A DNA stretch of 64,000 bases. Source: Hydrogenophaga sp. (lineage in GTDB: Bacteria; Pseudomonadota; Gammaproteobacteria; Burkholderiales; Burkholderiaceae_C). Location: the NCBI RefSeq assembly GCF_026125825.1, contig NZ_JAHCKK010000005.1, forward strand, positions 40,906-104,905, in the 5' to 3' direction. Of this stretch, positions 23,371-30,925 are shown piece after piece. Every line of letters begins with the position of its first letter. The stretch's first letter is position 1. Under the pieces are notes generated by a model. It was not told the origin of the DNA, made no database searches, and saw only the letters and a list, made by a program, of their open reading frames with translations. Position numbers and translations under genes: made by a program.

Positions 23371-24495
23371 ATGAAAATCATCCGCATCACCGCCACCGCG
23401 CTGCACATCCCCTTCACGCTCGACGTGCCCGGCGGCGGCACGCACCAGGAAGCCCTGGGCTGCTGCGTCGTCGAAGTCGAGACCGACGAGGGCCTGATCG
23501 GCCACGGCCTGACCGCGATCACGCAGGAAAAGGTGGCCGAGTCCATCATCACCCACGTGCTCGCGCCGGCCCTCATCGGCACCGACCCGCTGGCGCACGA
23601 GGCGCGCTGGGAGCAGATGTACTGGCTCACCGCCTCGCGCGGCCAGACCGGCTACGCGCAGCACGCCATCGCGGCCATCGACGTGGCACTCTGGGACCTC
23701 AAGGGCAAGGCGCTCAGGCAGCCGATCTGGCGCCTGCTCGGCGCCGCGCGCAAGGAGCTCGACATCTACGCCACCTTCGGTTTCGAGTTCCTTGACATCG
23801 AAGGCCTGCGCGGTGCTGTCAAGTCCCTCGCCACCGAGGGCGTGGAGCATCTGAAGATGGTGGTTGGGTTTCGCGCGCTGCCGCGCCGCGAGAGCCGCAG
23901 CCTCATGGCCGTGATCCAGGAAGACGCGAAGCGCGTGCGTGCCGTGCGGGAAGCCGCAGGCGACGAGGTTTCGCTCTACATCGATGCCAATTGTGGCCTG
24001 GACGCCTACCACGCCGAGCGTCTGATCCGCCTGACCGCCGACTGCCACCTCGGCTTCTTCGAGGAACCGGTCACGCAGAACGACGTGCTGGCCATGGCCG
24101 ACCTGCGCGCGCGCACCGGCATGCCGCTGACTTGCGGCCAGAACGAAGGCCTGGCCTACCGCTTCCGGGACTGGCTCATGGCGCGCAGTGTGGATTTCGT
24201 GCAGCCCAACGTGGTCATCACCGGCGGCTTCACGCAGTGCGTGCGCATCGCTGCGCTGGCCAATGCCTTCAACGTGTCCATCACCAGCGGCGGCGCCTAC
24301 CCGCTGCACAACATGCATCTGCAGGCCGGCGTGGGCAACGGCACCAAGGTCGAGTGGCACCTGCCGGTGGTGGCCATGATGAAGCACCTCTACCGGGGCT
24401 TCCCCGAGCCCGTCGGCGGGCGCATCACCATGTCGGAAGCGCCCGGCCTGGGCTTCGACCTGATCCCCGGTGCCGTGCAGGCGCTGCGGGCCTGA
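23371..24495 (+). CDS. Mandelate racemase/muconate lactonizing family protein, divergent active site
   Basis: 374 residues, enolase superfamily with N-terminal capping domain (1-125) and barrel (130-350). Metal ligands Asp205 (YIDANCG) and Glu231 (FFEEPV) are clear. The third ligand region reads CGQNEG (255-260), so Gln257 or Glu259 must serve. The KxK motif of mandelate racemase is reduced to one Lys (Lys162, LKMVVG), and the positions of its Asp270/His297 dyad appear as Asn280 (VQPNVV) and Gly; His313 and His316 lie nearby. It is therefore not a standard mandelate racemase. Operon position between arylmalonate decarboxylase and the FMN dehydrogenase suggests a racemase, dehydratase or isomerase acting on a pathway hydroxy acid. 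Confidence 0.85.
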   Translation: MKIIRITATALHIPFTLDVPGGGTHQEALGCCVVEVETDEGLIGHGLTAITQEKVAESIITHVLAPALIGTDPLAHEARWEQMYWLTASRGQTGYAQHAIAAIDVALWDLKGKALRQPIWRLLGAARKELDIYATFGFEFLDIEGLRGAVKSLATEGVEHLKMVVGFRALPRRESRSLMAVIQEDAKRVRAVREAAGDEVSLYIDANCGLDAYHAERLIRLTADCHLGFFEEPVTQNDVLAMADLRARTGMPLTCGQNEGLAYRFRDWLMARSVDFVQPNVVITGGFTQCVRIAALANAFNVSITSGGAYPLHNMHLQAGVGNGTKVEWHLPVVAMMKHLYRGFPEPVGGRITMSEAPGLGFDLIPGAVQALRA

Positions 24496-24499
24496 CGCC

Positions 24500-25639
24500 G
24501 TGATCCTGAACCTCGACGACTGCGAGGCGGCTGCACGCTCGCGCCTGCCGCGCGCGCTCTACGGCTTCGCCGCCAACGGCTCGGAACGCGGCGCCTCGGT
24601 GCGGGCCAATGCCCGTTCATTCGAGCGCTGGTCCTTTGTGCCGCGCACGCTGGTCGACGTGTCCTCGGTGAACCTGGCCACCAGCTTGTTCGGCACCCCG
24701 TTCGCCGCGCCCTTCGGCATCGCTCCCATGGGCGGTTGCGCGCTGTTCGCGCATCGTGCGGATCTCGCGCTGGCGCAGGGCGCGCGCGAGCGCGGCATCC
24801 CCTTCGTGCTCAGCGCCGCCTCCAGCGTGCCGCTGGAGCAGGTGATGCGGGCCGCACCTGGCAGCTGGTACCAGGGCTACCTCCCCGGCGACGAAACGCG
24901 CCTGGGCGCCTTGCTCGCGCGGTTGCGCAGTGCCCAGGTGGGCGTGCTCGTGATCACGGTGGACGTGCCCATCGCCTCCAACCGCGACCTCGACCGGCGC
25001 CAGGGCTTCACCATCCCGCTCAAGCCGCGCCTCTCGCTCGCCGTGGACGGCCTGCTTCACCCGCGCTGGCTGTGTGGCACCTTCGCGCGCACCCTGCTGG
25101 CCGACGGCATTCCGCGCCTGCCCAACTTCGGTGGCGAGGCCACCGGCCGGCCCATCATTGCCACCCCCACGGCCGCCGCCCGCTCGGACCGCGACCGCTT
25201 CACCTGGGCCCACGTGGCCTTCATTCGCCGCCATTGGGGCGGAGCGCTGGTCATCAAGGGCGTGCTCAGCGCCGACGACGCGCGCCTGGCCCGGGAGGCC
25301 GGCGTGGACGGCCTCATCGTGTCCAACCACGGCGGGCGCCAGCTCGATGGCGCGGCCGCGCCGCTGGATGTGCTGCCCGAGGTGCTGGAGGCGGCTGGCG
25401 GGCTGCCCGTGTGCCTGGACGGCGGCATCCGGCGTGGAACCGACGTGCTCAAGGCCCTCGCGCTGGGCGCGCGCCTGGTCTTCATGGGCCGGCCGATGCT
25501 CTATGCCGCCTCGGTCGGTGGGCAGGCCGGCGTCGAGCAGGCCATCGGCCTCCTGCAGAGCGAGATCAAGACCAGCCTGGCCTTGCTGGGCTGCACCCGC
25601 ATCGGCGAATTGCGACCCTTTCATCTTCGCACCGCATGA
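24500..25639 (+). CDS. FMN-dependent alpha-hydroxy acid dehydrogenase (mandelate dehydrogenase-like)
   Basis: 379 residues from a GTG at 24500, four bases after the previous stop; the start reads M(V)ILNLDD and lines up with the family N terminus. Family enzymes oxidise (S)-2-hydroxy acids to 2-keto acids, passing electrons to oxygen or the membrane. Visible motifs: FGIAPMGG, VLSAASSVPLEQV, WYQGYLPGD, TVDVPIASNRD, LVIKGVLSADDARLA and the catalytic SNHGGRQLDGA (His base and Arg). Phosphate loop CLDGGIRRGTDVLKAL. No clear membrane segment of the MdlB type was seen. Given mdlC in the operon, mandelate to benzoylformate oxidation is the expected reaction. Confidence 0.88.
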   Translation: MILNLDDCEAAARSRLPRALYGFAANGSERGASVRANARSFERWSFVPRTLVDVSSVNLATSLFGTPFAAPFGIAPMGGCALFAHRADLALAQGARERGIPFVLSAASSVPLEQVMRAAPGSWYQGYLPGDETRLGALLARLRSAQVGVLVITVDVPIASNRDLDRRQGFTIPLKPRLSLAVDGLLHPRWLCGTFARTLLADGIPRLPNFGGEATGRPIIATPTAAARSDRDRFTWAHVAFIRRHWGGALVIKGVLSADDARLAREAGVDGLIVSNHGGRQLDGAAAPLDVLPEVLEAAGGLPVCLDGGIRRGTDVLKALALGARLVFMGRPMLYAASVGGQAGVEQAIGLLQSEIKTSLALLGCTRIGELRPFHLRTA

Positions 25640-27288
25640 ACACGCATCATCTCCCCCAACAAGCCCAGGTGCTGATCGTGGGCGGTGGCCCGGTCGGCCT
25701 CACACTCGCCATCGACCTGGCGCAGCGCGGCATCGACGTGCTGCTCGTGGAGCAGAGGCCCCAGGGCGAACGGCCCGAGGCCAAATGCAACCACGTCTCG
25801 GCGCGCTCCATGGAAATCTTCCGCCGCCTCGGGCTGGCCCAAACCCTGCGCGACACCGGGCTGCCGGCCGACCACCCCGCCGACGTGGCCTATCGGATCA
25901 CCTTCACCGGCGACGAACTCTCGCGCATCCCCATTCCCTCGCGGCGCGACCGCTACACCGCCACCCAGGGCCCCGACACCGGATGGCCCACGCCCGAGCC
26001 GCCGCACCGCATCAACCAGATCTACCTGGAGCCGGTGCTGATGGACCACGCACGCGCCACGCCCGGTGTGCGCATCCTCGCGCACACCCGCGTCGAGGAC
26101 TTCGCGCAGGACGGGCAGGGCGTGAGCGCGCAAGCCACGGACCTCGACAGCGGCGCCACGCTCACCCTGCGCTGCGAGTTCCTCATCGGCTGCGATGGCG
26201 GCCGCTCCCGCGTGCGCAAGGCGATCGGCGCCACGCTGCAAGGCGTGGACGTGGTGCAGCGCGTGCAGTCCACCTTTCTGCGCGCGCCCGACCTGCTGCG
26301 GCGTGCCCGGCACCCGCCAGCCTGGGCCACCTTCTCGTACAACCCACGCCGCAGTGGCAATGTGTACGCCATCGACGGCATCGAAACCTTCGTGCTGCAC
26401 AACTACCTGCGTCCGGGCGAGACCGACTTCGAGTCGGTGGACCGCGACGCCTCGATCCGCACCATCCTCGGCGTGGGGGCCGACTTCAAGTACGAGGTGA
26501 TTTCCAAGGAAGACTGGATCGGCCGCCGCCTGGTGGCCGACAAACTGCGCGAGCGGCGCGTCTTCATCTGCGGCGACGCCGCGCACCTCTGGGTGCCGAT
26601 GGCCGGTTATGGCATGAACGCCGGCATCGCCGACGCGATGAACCTCTCCTGGCTGCTGGCGGGCCACCTTCAGGGCTGGGCCGGGCCGCGTGCGCTCGAT
26701 GCCCACGAAGCCGAGCGCCTGCCTATCACCGAGCAGGTGTCGCGCTTCGCCATGAACCACGCCATCGCGCTGCAGAAGGAGCGCGAGAGCGTGCCCGCCG
26801 ACCTGGAGGCCCAGGGCACGGCTGGCGAGGCCTTGCGCGCTGCGGCCGGCAAGGCCCTGTACGACCTCAACGTCAAGCAGTACTGCTGCGCGGGCCTGAA
26901 CTTTGGCTACTTCTACGACGCTTCACCCTTGATCGTTCCCGACGGCGAAAGCCCGCCCGGCTACACCATGGACACGTTCACCCCGTCCACCGTGCCGGGC
27001 TGCCGCACGCCGCACGTGTGGCTGGACGATGGGCGTTCGCTGTACGACGCGATGGGCGACGGCTTCGCGTTGCTGCGCGCCGACCCGCAGGCCGATGCCA
27101 GCCCCTTGCTCGACGCCGCGCGGCAACGCGGCCTGCCGCTGCGCGTGGTGGACCTGGTTTCGGCCGAGGCTGAGAGCCTGTACCGGCACCGGTGGGTGCT
27201 CTCTCGGCCCGACCAGCATGTGGCCTGGCGCGGTGACGCACTGCCGGCCGATCCCCTGGCGCTGATCGATCGGGTGCGCGGCGCCTGA
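25636..27288 (+). CDS. FAD-dependent aromatic-ring monooxygenase (PHBH/phenol hydroxylase-like)
   Basis: 550 residues; the ATG overlaps the preceding stop as ATGA. FAD motif VLIVGGGPVGLTLAIDLAQRG, middle motif LIGCDGGRSRVRKAIGA, and FICGDAAHLWVPMAGYGMNAG for the FAD ribityl site, followed by NLSWLLAGHLQGW. A C-terminal domain from about 440 (SLYDAMGDGFALLR to VLSRPDQHVAWRG) matches the phenol hydroxylase/MhpA dimerisation extension. Last gene of the operon; a terminator-like hairpin follows at 27302. It probably hydroxylates the aromatic product or an aryl intermediate. It is a distant relative of the monooxygenase at 12964. Confidence 0.88.
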   Translation: MNTHHLPQQAQVLIVGGGPVGLTLAIDLAQRGIDVLLVEQRPQGERPEAKCNHVSARSMEIFRRLGLAQTLRDTGLPADHPADVAYRITFTGDELSRIPIPSRRDRYTATQGPDTGWPTPEPPHRINQIYLEPVLMDHARATPGVRILAHTRVEDFAQDGQGVSAQATDLDSGATLTLRCEFLIGCDGGRSRVRKAIGATLQGVDVVQRVQSTFLRAPDLLRRARHPPAWATFSYNPRRSGNVYAIDGIETFVLHNYLRPGETDFESVDRDASIRTILGVGADFKYEVISKEDWIGRRLVADKLRERRVFICGDAAHLWVPMAGYGMNAGIADAMNLSWLLAGHLQGWAGPRALDAHEAERLPITEQVSRFAMNHAIALQKERESVPADLEAQGTAGEALRAAAGKALYDLNVKQYCCAGLNFGYFYDASPLIVPDGESPPGYTMDTFTPSTVPGCRTPHVWLDDGRSLYDAMGDGFALLRADPQADASPLLDAARQRGLPLRVVDLVSAEAESLYRHRWVLSRPDQHVAWRGDALPADPLALIDRVRGA

Positions 27289-27301
27289 AGGTGGCCGAGC
27301 C

Positions 27302-27323
27302 GGCTGCGCTGCAGCCCCTTTTT
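27302..27323 (+). terminator. Rho-independent terminator of the aryl-malonate operon
   Basis: Stem GGCTGC-GCT-GCAGCC (27302-27316) followed by CC and five T residues (27319-27323), 13 bases after the stop of the last operon gene. Confidence 0.6.
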
Positions 27324-27389
27324 CTGCCCGTGCGGGTCCTTTCAACACCCCCCGGTCGGTGCCCACGCGGACGGGACCAGCCCGGCACC

Positions 27390-28088
27390 TCACCGGCCCT
27401 CTTGGCCGCGTGCCAGCGCTTCCCCGGTCTGTCGCGAGCGCCCTGGCAGATGCCGGGCACCGGCAAGGGCCGGGCCGGGGCGGGTTTCGAGCGAGAAGGG
27501 GATGGTGTCCACGAAGTCCTGCTGGACCTTGGGCGCCAGCGCGCTGCCGCCGAGCAGCACCTGGATGTACTTGACGTAGGACTCGCGCACGGTTTCCGCG
27601 AACAGGCCCGACCACGCCCGGAAGATGATGTCCTTCTCCAGCGGGGCGAGTTCGATCGCGTCCTGCAGCGCGCCTTCGAGGCAATGGGCGTAGCGCACCG
27701 CGTCGAACGCGCTGGCCGCGAGCTCGAACTCCCGTTGCGCCTGTTGCAGGATGCGTTCGAGCGCCGCCGCCTCGTCGCGCGTGTTGGCGCTGATGCGTTT
27801 GCACAGGCGGTGCACGTTGTTGGAGCGCACGGGCGACGAGGGCGGGCCTTGCAGTTCGTGGAGGAACAGGGTCGCGAAGCGGTTGCCGATCAGGCTCTGG
27901 CGCATCAGCAGGCGCAGCGCGAGCTGTCGCTCGATGGGCAGGTCCCGGGCGCGCGGCTCGCTGTTCGCGTAGACGAACAGCAAGACCTTGCGGAGGTAGT
28001 CGCTGACCAGCAGCGGCGCATCGTGGGTCGCGAAGTCGGCCAGCAGGGTGCGCATGTCGGGTGGGTACAAGGCGGCGGTGGCTTGCAT
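27390..28088 (-). CDS. Hypothetical protein, helical, cytosolic
   Basis: 232 residues from the ATG at 28088 (MQATAALYPPDM), with GGAG nine bases upstream; longer in-frame starts have no site. I do not recognise the family. The sequence is mostly amphipathic helix (LLVSDYLRKVLLFVYANSE, IERQLALRLLMRQSLIGNR, ERILQQAQREFELAASAFD), without signal peptide or membrane span, and ends in a Gly/Arg-rich tail. Convergent with the aryl-malonate operon and divergent from the MarR gene at 28268. No functional inference is justified. Confidence 0.6.
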   Translation of the reverse strand: MQATAALYPPDMRTLLADFATHDAPLLVSDYLRKVLLFVYANSEPRARDLPIERQLALRLLMRQSLIGNRFATLFLHELQGPPSSPVRSNNVHRLCKRISANTRDEAAALERILQQAQREFELAASAFDAVRYAHCLEGALQDAIELAPLEKDIIFRAWSGLFAETVRESYVKYIQVLLGGSALAPKVQQDFVDTIPFSLETRPGPALAGARHLPGRSRQTGEALARGQEGR

Positions 28089-28225
28089 GGTGGTCGCTCC
28101 GAGGCAGGGTGGGGGCCATCTTCGTACCGTGGGGGGTATGCCGATCGCCACCCTCATCAAGTGCGCCACGGCCGGCACGAAGTGGGGCGGCCGGGGCATG
28201 AGCGGCCGCTGCCGGGGTGACAATG

Positions 28226-28243
28226 AGCGGTGCTTCCACCGCT
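28226..28243. other. Small perfect hairpin upstream of the MarR gene
   Basis: AGCGGTG-CTTC-CACCGCT, 7-base arms and a tetraloop, ending 24 bases before the chosen MarR start. If translation began at the upstream ATG 28223, this would be coding. Possible leader structure; function unknown. Confidence 0.3.
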
Positions 28244-28267
28244 TGGCCGCTCCAACACCGCTTCACC

Positions 28268-28747
28268 ATGCCCGCTTCGTCCCGCACCCCCCGCACCCAG
28301 GCCGTTGCCGCCGTTCATGACCACCCGCAGGCCACGCTGGGGCTGCACGAACCGGGGCACCTGTTCCGGCGTGCCCACCAGCATTCGGTGTCGTGTTTCA
28401 ACGCGGTGTTCGGGCGGGCCGTCACGCCGTTGCAGTACGCGGCCTTGCGGGTGTTGCAGGAGCATCCGGGCATCGACCAGGTGACGCTGGCCGCGGCGAT
28501 CGCGCTGGACACCTCCACCACCGCCGAAATCGCGGTGCGCCTGGAGCGCGACGGCTGGATCGTGCGCGAGCTGGGCGCGCGGCGACAGCGCCGGCTGGCA
28601 CTCACCGCCGAAGGGCAGCGCGTGATCAACGAGATGTTGCAGTCCGAGGCGGTGCTGGCCGACCGCATCCTCGCCACGCTCGACGCCAGCGAGCGCGAGG
28701 TGCTCATGGGCCTGATGCACAAGCTGCTGGGCAAGACCCCCGCCTGA
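28268..28747 (+). CDS. MarR family transcriptional regulator
   Basis: 159 residues from the ATG at 28268 (MPASSRTP); an ATG at 28223 would add 15 residues. Winged helix with VTPLQYAALRVLQEHPG, DQVTLAAAIALDTSTTAEIAVRL and the wing GARRQRRLALTAEGQ. MarR proteins repress as dimers and are released by phenolic ligands. It is 67 bases upstream of a VanA-like Rieske oxygenase, and a perfect 16-base palindrome sits between the two genes at the predicted transcription start. So it most likely represses the oxygenase in response to its aromatic substrate. Confidence 0.88.
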   Translation: MPASSRTPRTQAVAAVHDHPQATLGLHEPGHLFRRAHQHSVSCFNAVFGRAVTPLQYAALRVLQEHPGIDQVTLAAAIALDTSTTAEIAVRLERDGWIVRELGARRQRRLALTAEGQRVINEMLQSEAVLADRILATLDASEREVLMGLMHKLLGKTPA

Positions 28748-28753
28748 ACCTGG

Positions 28754-28783
28754 TTGACGAGCCGCCCCGGCTTGGGCTACCAT
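28754..28783 (+). promoter_or_regulatory. Promoter of the Rieske oxygenase gene
   Basis: -35 TTGACG (28754-28759) and -10 TACCAT (28778-28783) with an 18-base spacer. The predicted start near 28790 falls inside the palindrome at 28787-28802. Confidence 0.5.
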
Positions 28784-28786
28784 CTG

Positions 28787-28802
28787 ATTCAGTGTACTGA
28801 AT
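28787..28802. promoter_or_regulatory. Putative MarR operator
   Basis: Perfect inverted repeat ATTCAGT-GT-ACTGAAT between the MarR gene and the Rieske oxygenase gene, overlapping the predicted transcription start and ending just before the AAGGAG ribosome binding site (28804-28809). Length and geometry fit MarR dimer sites. Confidence 0.65.
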
Positions 28803-28814
28803 GAAGGAGACATG

Positions 28815-29852
28815 ATGAGCTGGATGCGCAATGCCTGGTACGTGGGCGCCACCTCGGCGGAAGTGGGCGATGCCCCGCTGGGCCGGCGCCTGCTGGGGGC
28901 CCGCGTGGCCTTTTTTCGCGACGCGCAGGGCCGTGTGCAGGCGGTGGAGGATTTCTGCCCGCACCGGGGCGCGGCGCTGTCGCTGGGCCGGGTGTGCAAG
29001 GGCGAGCTGGTGTGCGGCTACCACGGCCTGGTGATGGGCGGCGACGGCGTGACGCGCTCGATGCCGGGCCAGCGCGTGGCGGCGTTTCCGCGCATCCAGC
29101 GCTTCGCGGTGGAGGAGCGCTGCGGTTTCATCTGGATCTGGGCGGGCGAGGCCGACCAGGCCGATCCTTCGACCATCCCGGTGCTCGAATGGCACGACAA
29201 CCCGGACTGGGCCTACGGCGGCGGCCTGTTCCACATCAAGGCCGACTACCGCCTGATGATCGACAACCTGATGGACCTCACGCACGAGACCTACGTGCAC
29301 TCGACCAGCATCGGCCAGCAGGAGATCGACGAGACGCCCTGCACCACACGCCGCGAGGGCGCGACGGTGGTGACCAGCCGCTTCATGGAGAACATCGAGG
29401 CACCGCCGTTCTGGCTGGATGCGCTGCGCGCCATTGGTGTGGAGGGCAGCCCCAAGGTCGACCGCTGGCAGATCTGCCGCTTCTCGCCGCCCAGCCATGT
29501 GCTGATCGAGGTGGGGGTGGCGCTGGCCGGGCACGGCGGTTATGACGCACCGGACGACAAGAAGGTCTACAGCGTGGTCACGGACTTCATCACGCCCGAG
29601 GCCGACGGCTCCATGTGGTATTTCTGGGGCATGGCGCGCCGTTTCCGCCCGCAGGACGAGGCCCTCACCGACCGCATCCGCGCCGGGCAGCACGGCATTT
29701 TTTCCGAAGACCTCGAAGTGCTGGAGCGCCAGCAGCAGAACCTGGAGGCTTTCGCGCAGCGCAAGTTGCTCAAGCTCAACATCGACGCGGGTGGCGTGCA
29801 GGCGCGGCGCGTGATCGACGAGCACATCGCCAAGGAAGCCGTGCCGGCCTGA
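28815..29852 (+). CDS. VanA-like Rieske non-heme iron oxygenase (O-demethylase type)
   Basis: 345 residues from the second of two adjacent ATGs (28815), which has the better spacing to AAGGAG. The N terminus MSWMRNAWYVGA is typical of vanillate O-demethylase oxygenase subunits. The Rieske [2Fe-2S] ligands are Cys48, His50, Cys67 and His70 (FCPHRG, CGYHG). The mononuclear iron site is in DNLMDLTHETYVH. Such enzymes demethylate or hydroxylate aromatic acids using electrons from a VanB-type reductase. No reductase gene is adjacent, so the partner must be encoded elsewhere. Controlled presumably by the MarR gene upstream. Confidence 0.88.
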   Translation: MSWMRNAWYVGATSAEVGDAPLGRRLLGARVAFFRDAQGRVQAVEDFCPHRGAALSLGRVCKGELVCGYHGLVMGGDGVTRSMPGQRVAAFPRIQRFAVEERCGFIWIWAGEADQADPSTIPVLEWHDNPDWAYGGGLFHIKADYRLMIDNLMDLTHETYVHSTSIGQQEIDETPCTTRREGATVVTSRFMENIEAPPFWLDALRAIGVEGSPKVDRWQICRFSPPSHVLIEVGVALAGHGGYDAPDDKKVYSVVTDFITPEADGSMWYFWGMARRFRPQDEALTDRIRAGQHGIFSEDLEVLERQQQNLEAFAQRKLLKLNIDAGGVQARRVIDEHIAKEAVPA

Positions 29853-29874
29853 GGGAGGCGGGTCCGCGCGCCGC

Positions 29875-30422
29875 TCAGCGCGGCGGGCGGCGGCCGTAGG
29901 CGGCCTGCGCCATCTGCAGGGTGGCGATCAGGGTGCGGATCAGCCACAGCGCCAGCCGTTGGAGCCAGGGTCCGGAGGGCGCGGGCGGCGGCACGGCCAC
30001 CACGGCCTGGTGCATGTCCAGCCGTTCCCAGCCCAGGGCCGCGAGCGCCTGGCGCTCGGCCGGGCTCGGCTGCGGGCTGTCGGCCAGCACCACCTCCAGC
30101 GTGCGCGCGCCCTGGGCGTGCAGCGCGGTGGCCAGGGGCACCAGGTCGGTGCGCGCGGGCTGCCAGTAGACCCGCTCGCGCGCGCGCCGCACGGTGTCGA
30201 ACACGATGACGGCGTGGCCCGCCGCCGGCAGGGCGGCGGCCCAGTCGCCTTCCCGCACCACGGCGTCGGCCAGGCGCGAGGGCATGCGCAGAAAGCGGTG
30301 CGTGGTCAGCACCGTCACCGCGTCGTACCGGGGGTCGCCCAGCGCGGCGCGCAAGGCGGCCCCACCGGCGCCGCCACCCGCGCCGATCACCACCACATGG
30401 CGGGTGGGCGGGGCGGCGCGCA

Positions 30423-30423
<1 letters not shown>
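29875..30423 (-). CDS. Hypothetical protein with N-terminal NAD(P)-binding-like motif
   Basis: 182 residues from the ATG at 30423, whose A is shared with the upstream atpE-like stop (TGATG). The N terminus VVVIGAGGGAGGAALRAALGD is a glycine-rich Rossmann-like loop, followed by a strand VTVLTTHRFL, consistent with an atypical short NAD(P)-binding protein of the NAD(P)H-binding/SDR type. The C terminus contains a hydrophobic helix (LQRLALWLIRTLIATLQMAQ) that could associate with membrane. No close family recognised. The stop-start coupling ties its expression to the orphan c-subunit gene. Confidence 0.6.
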
Positions 30424-30848
<425 letters not shown>

Positions 30849-30925
30849 CTACACTGCGCGGACGGCGCCCGGACGAGGCGGGCGCCAAGCATGCCGAGCC
30901 CAAGCGCATCACGGAGGAGGCCGTC

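Noticed and set aside
23371-24495. Labelling the gene mdlA (mandelate racemase)
   Set aside because: The second KxK Lys and the His/Asp dyad of mandelate racemase are not in place.
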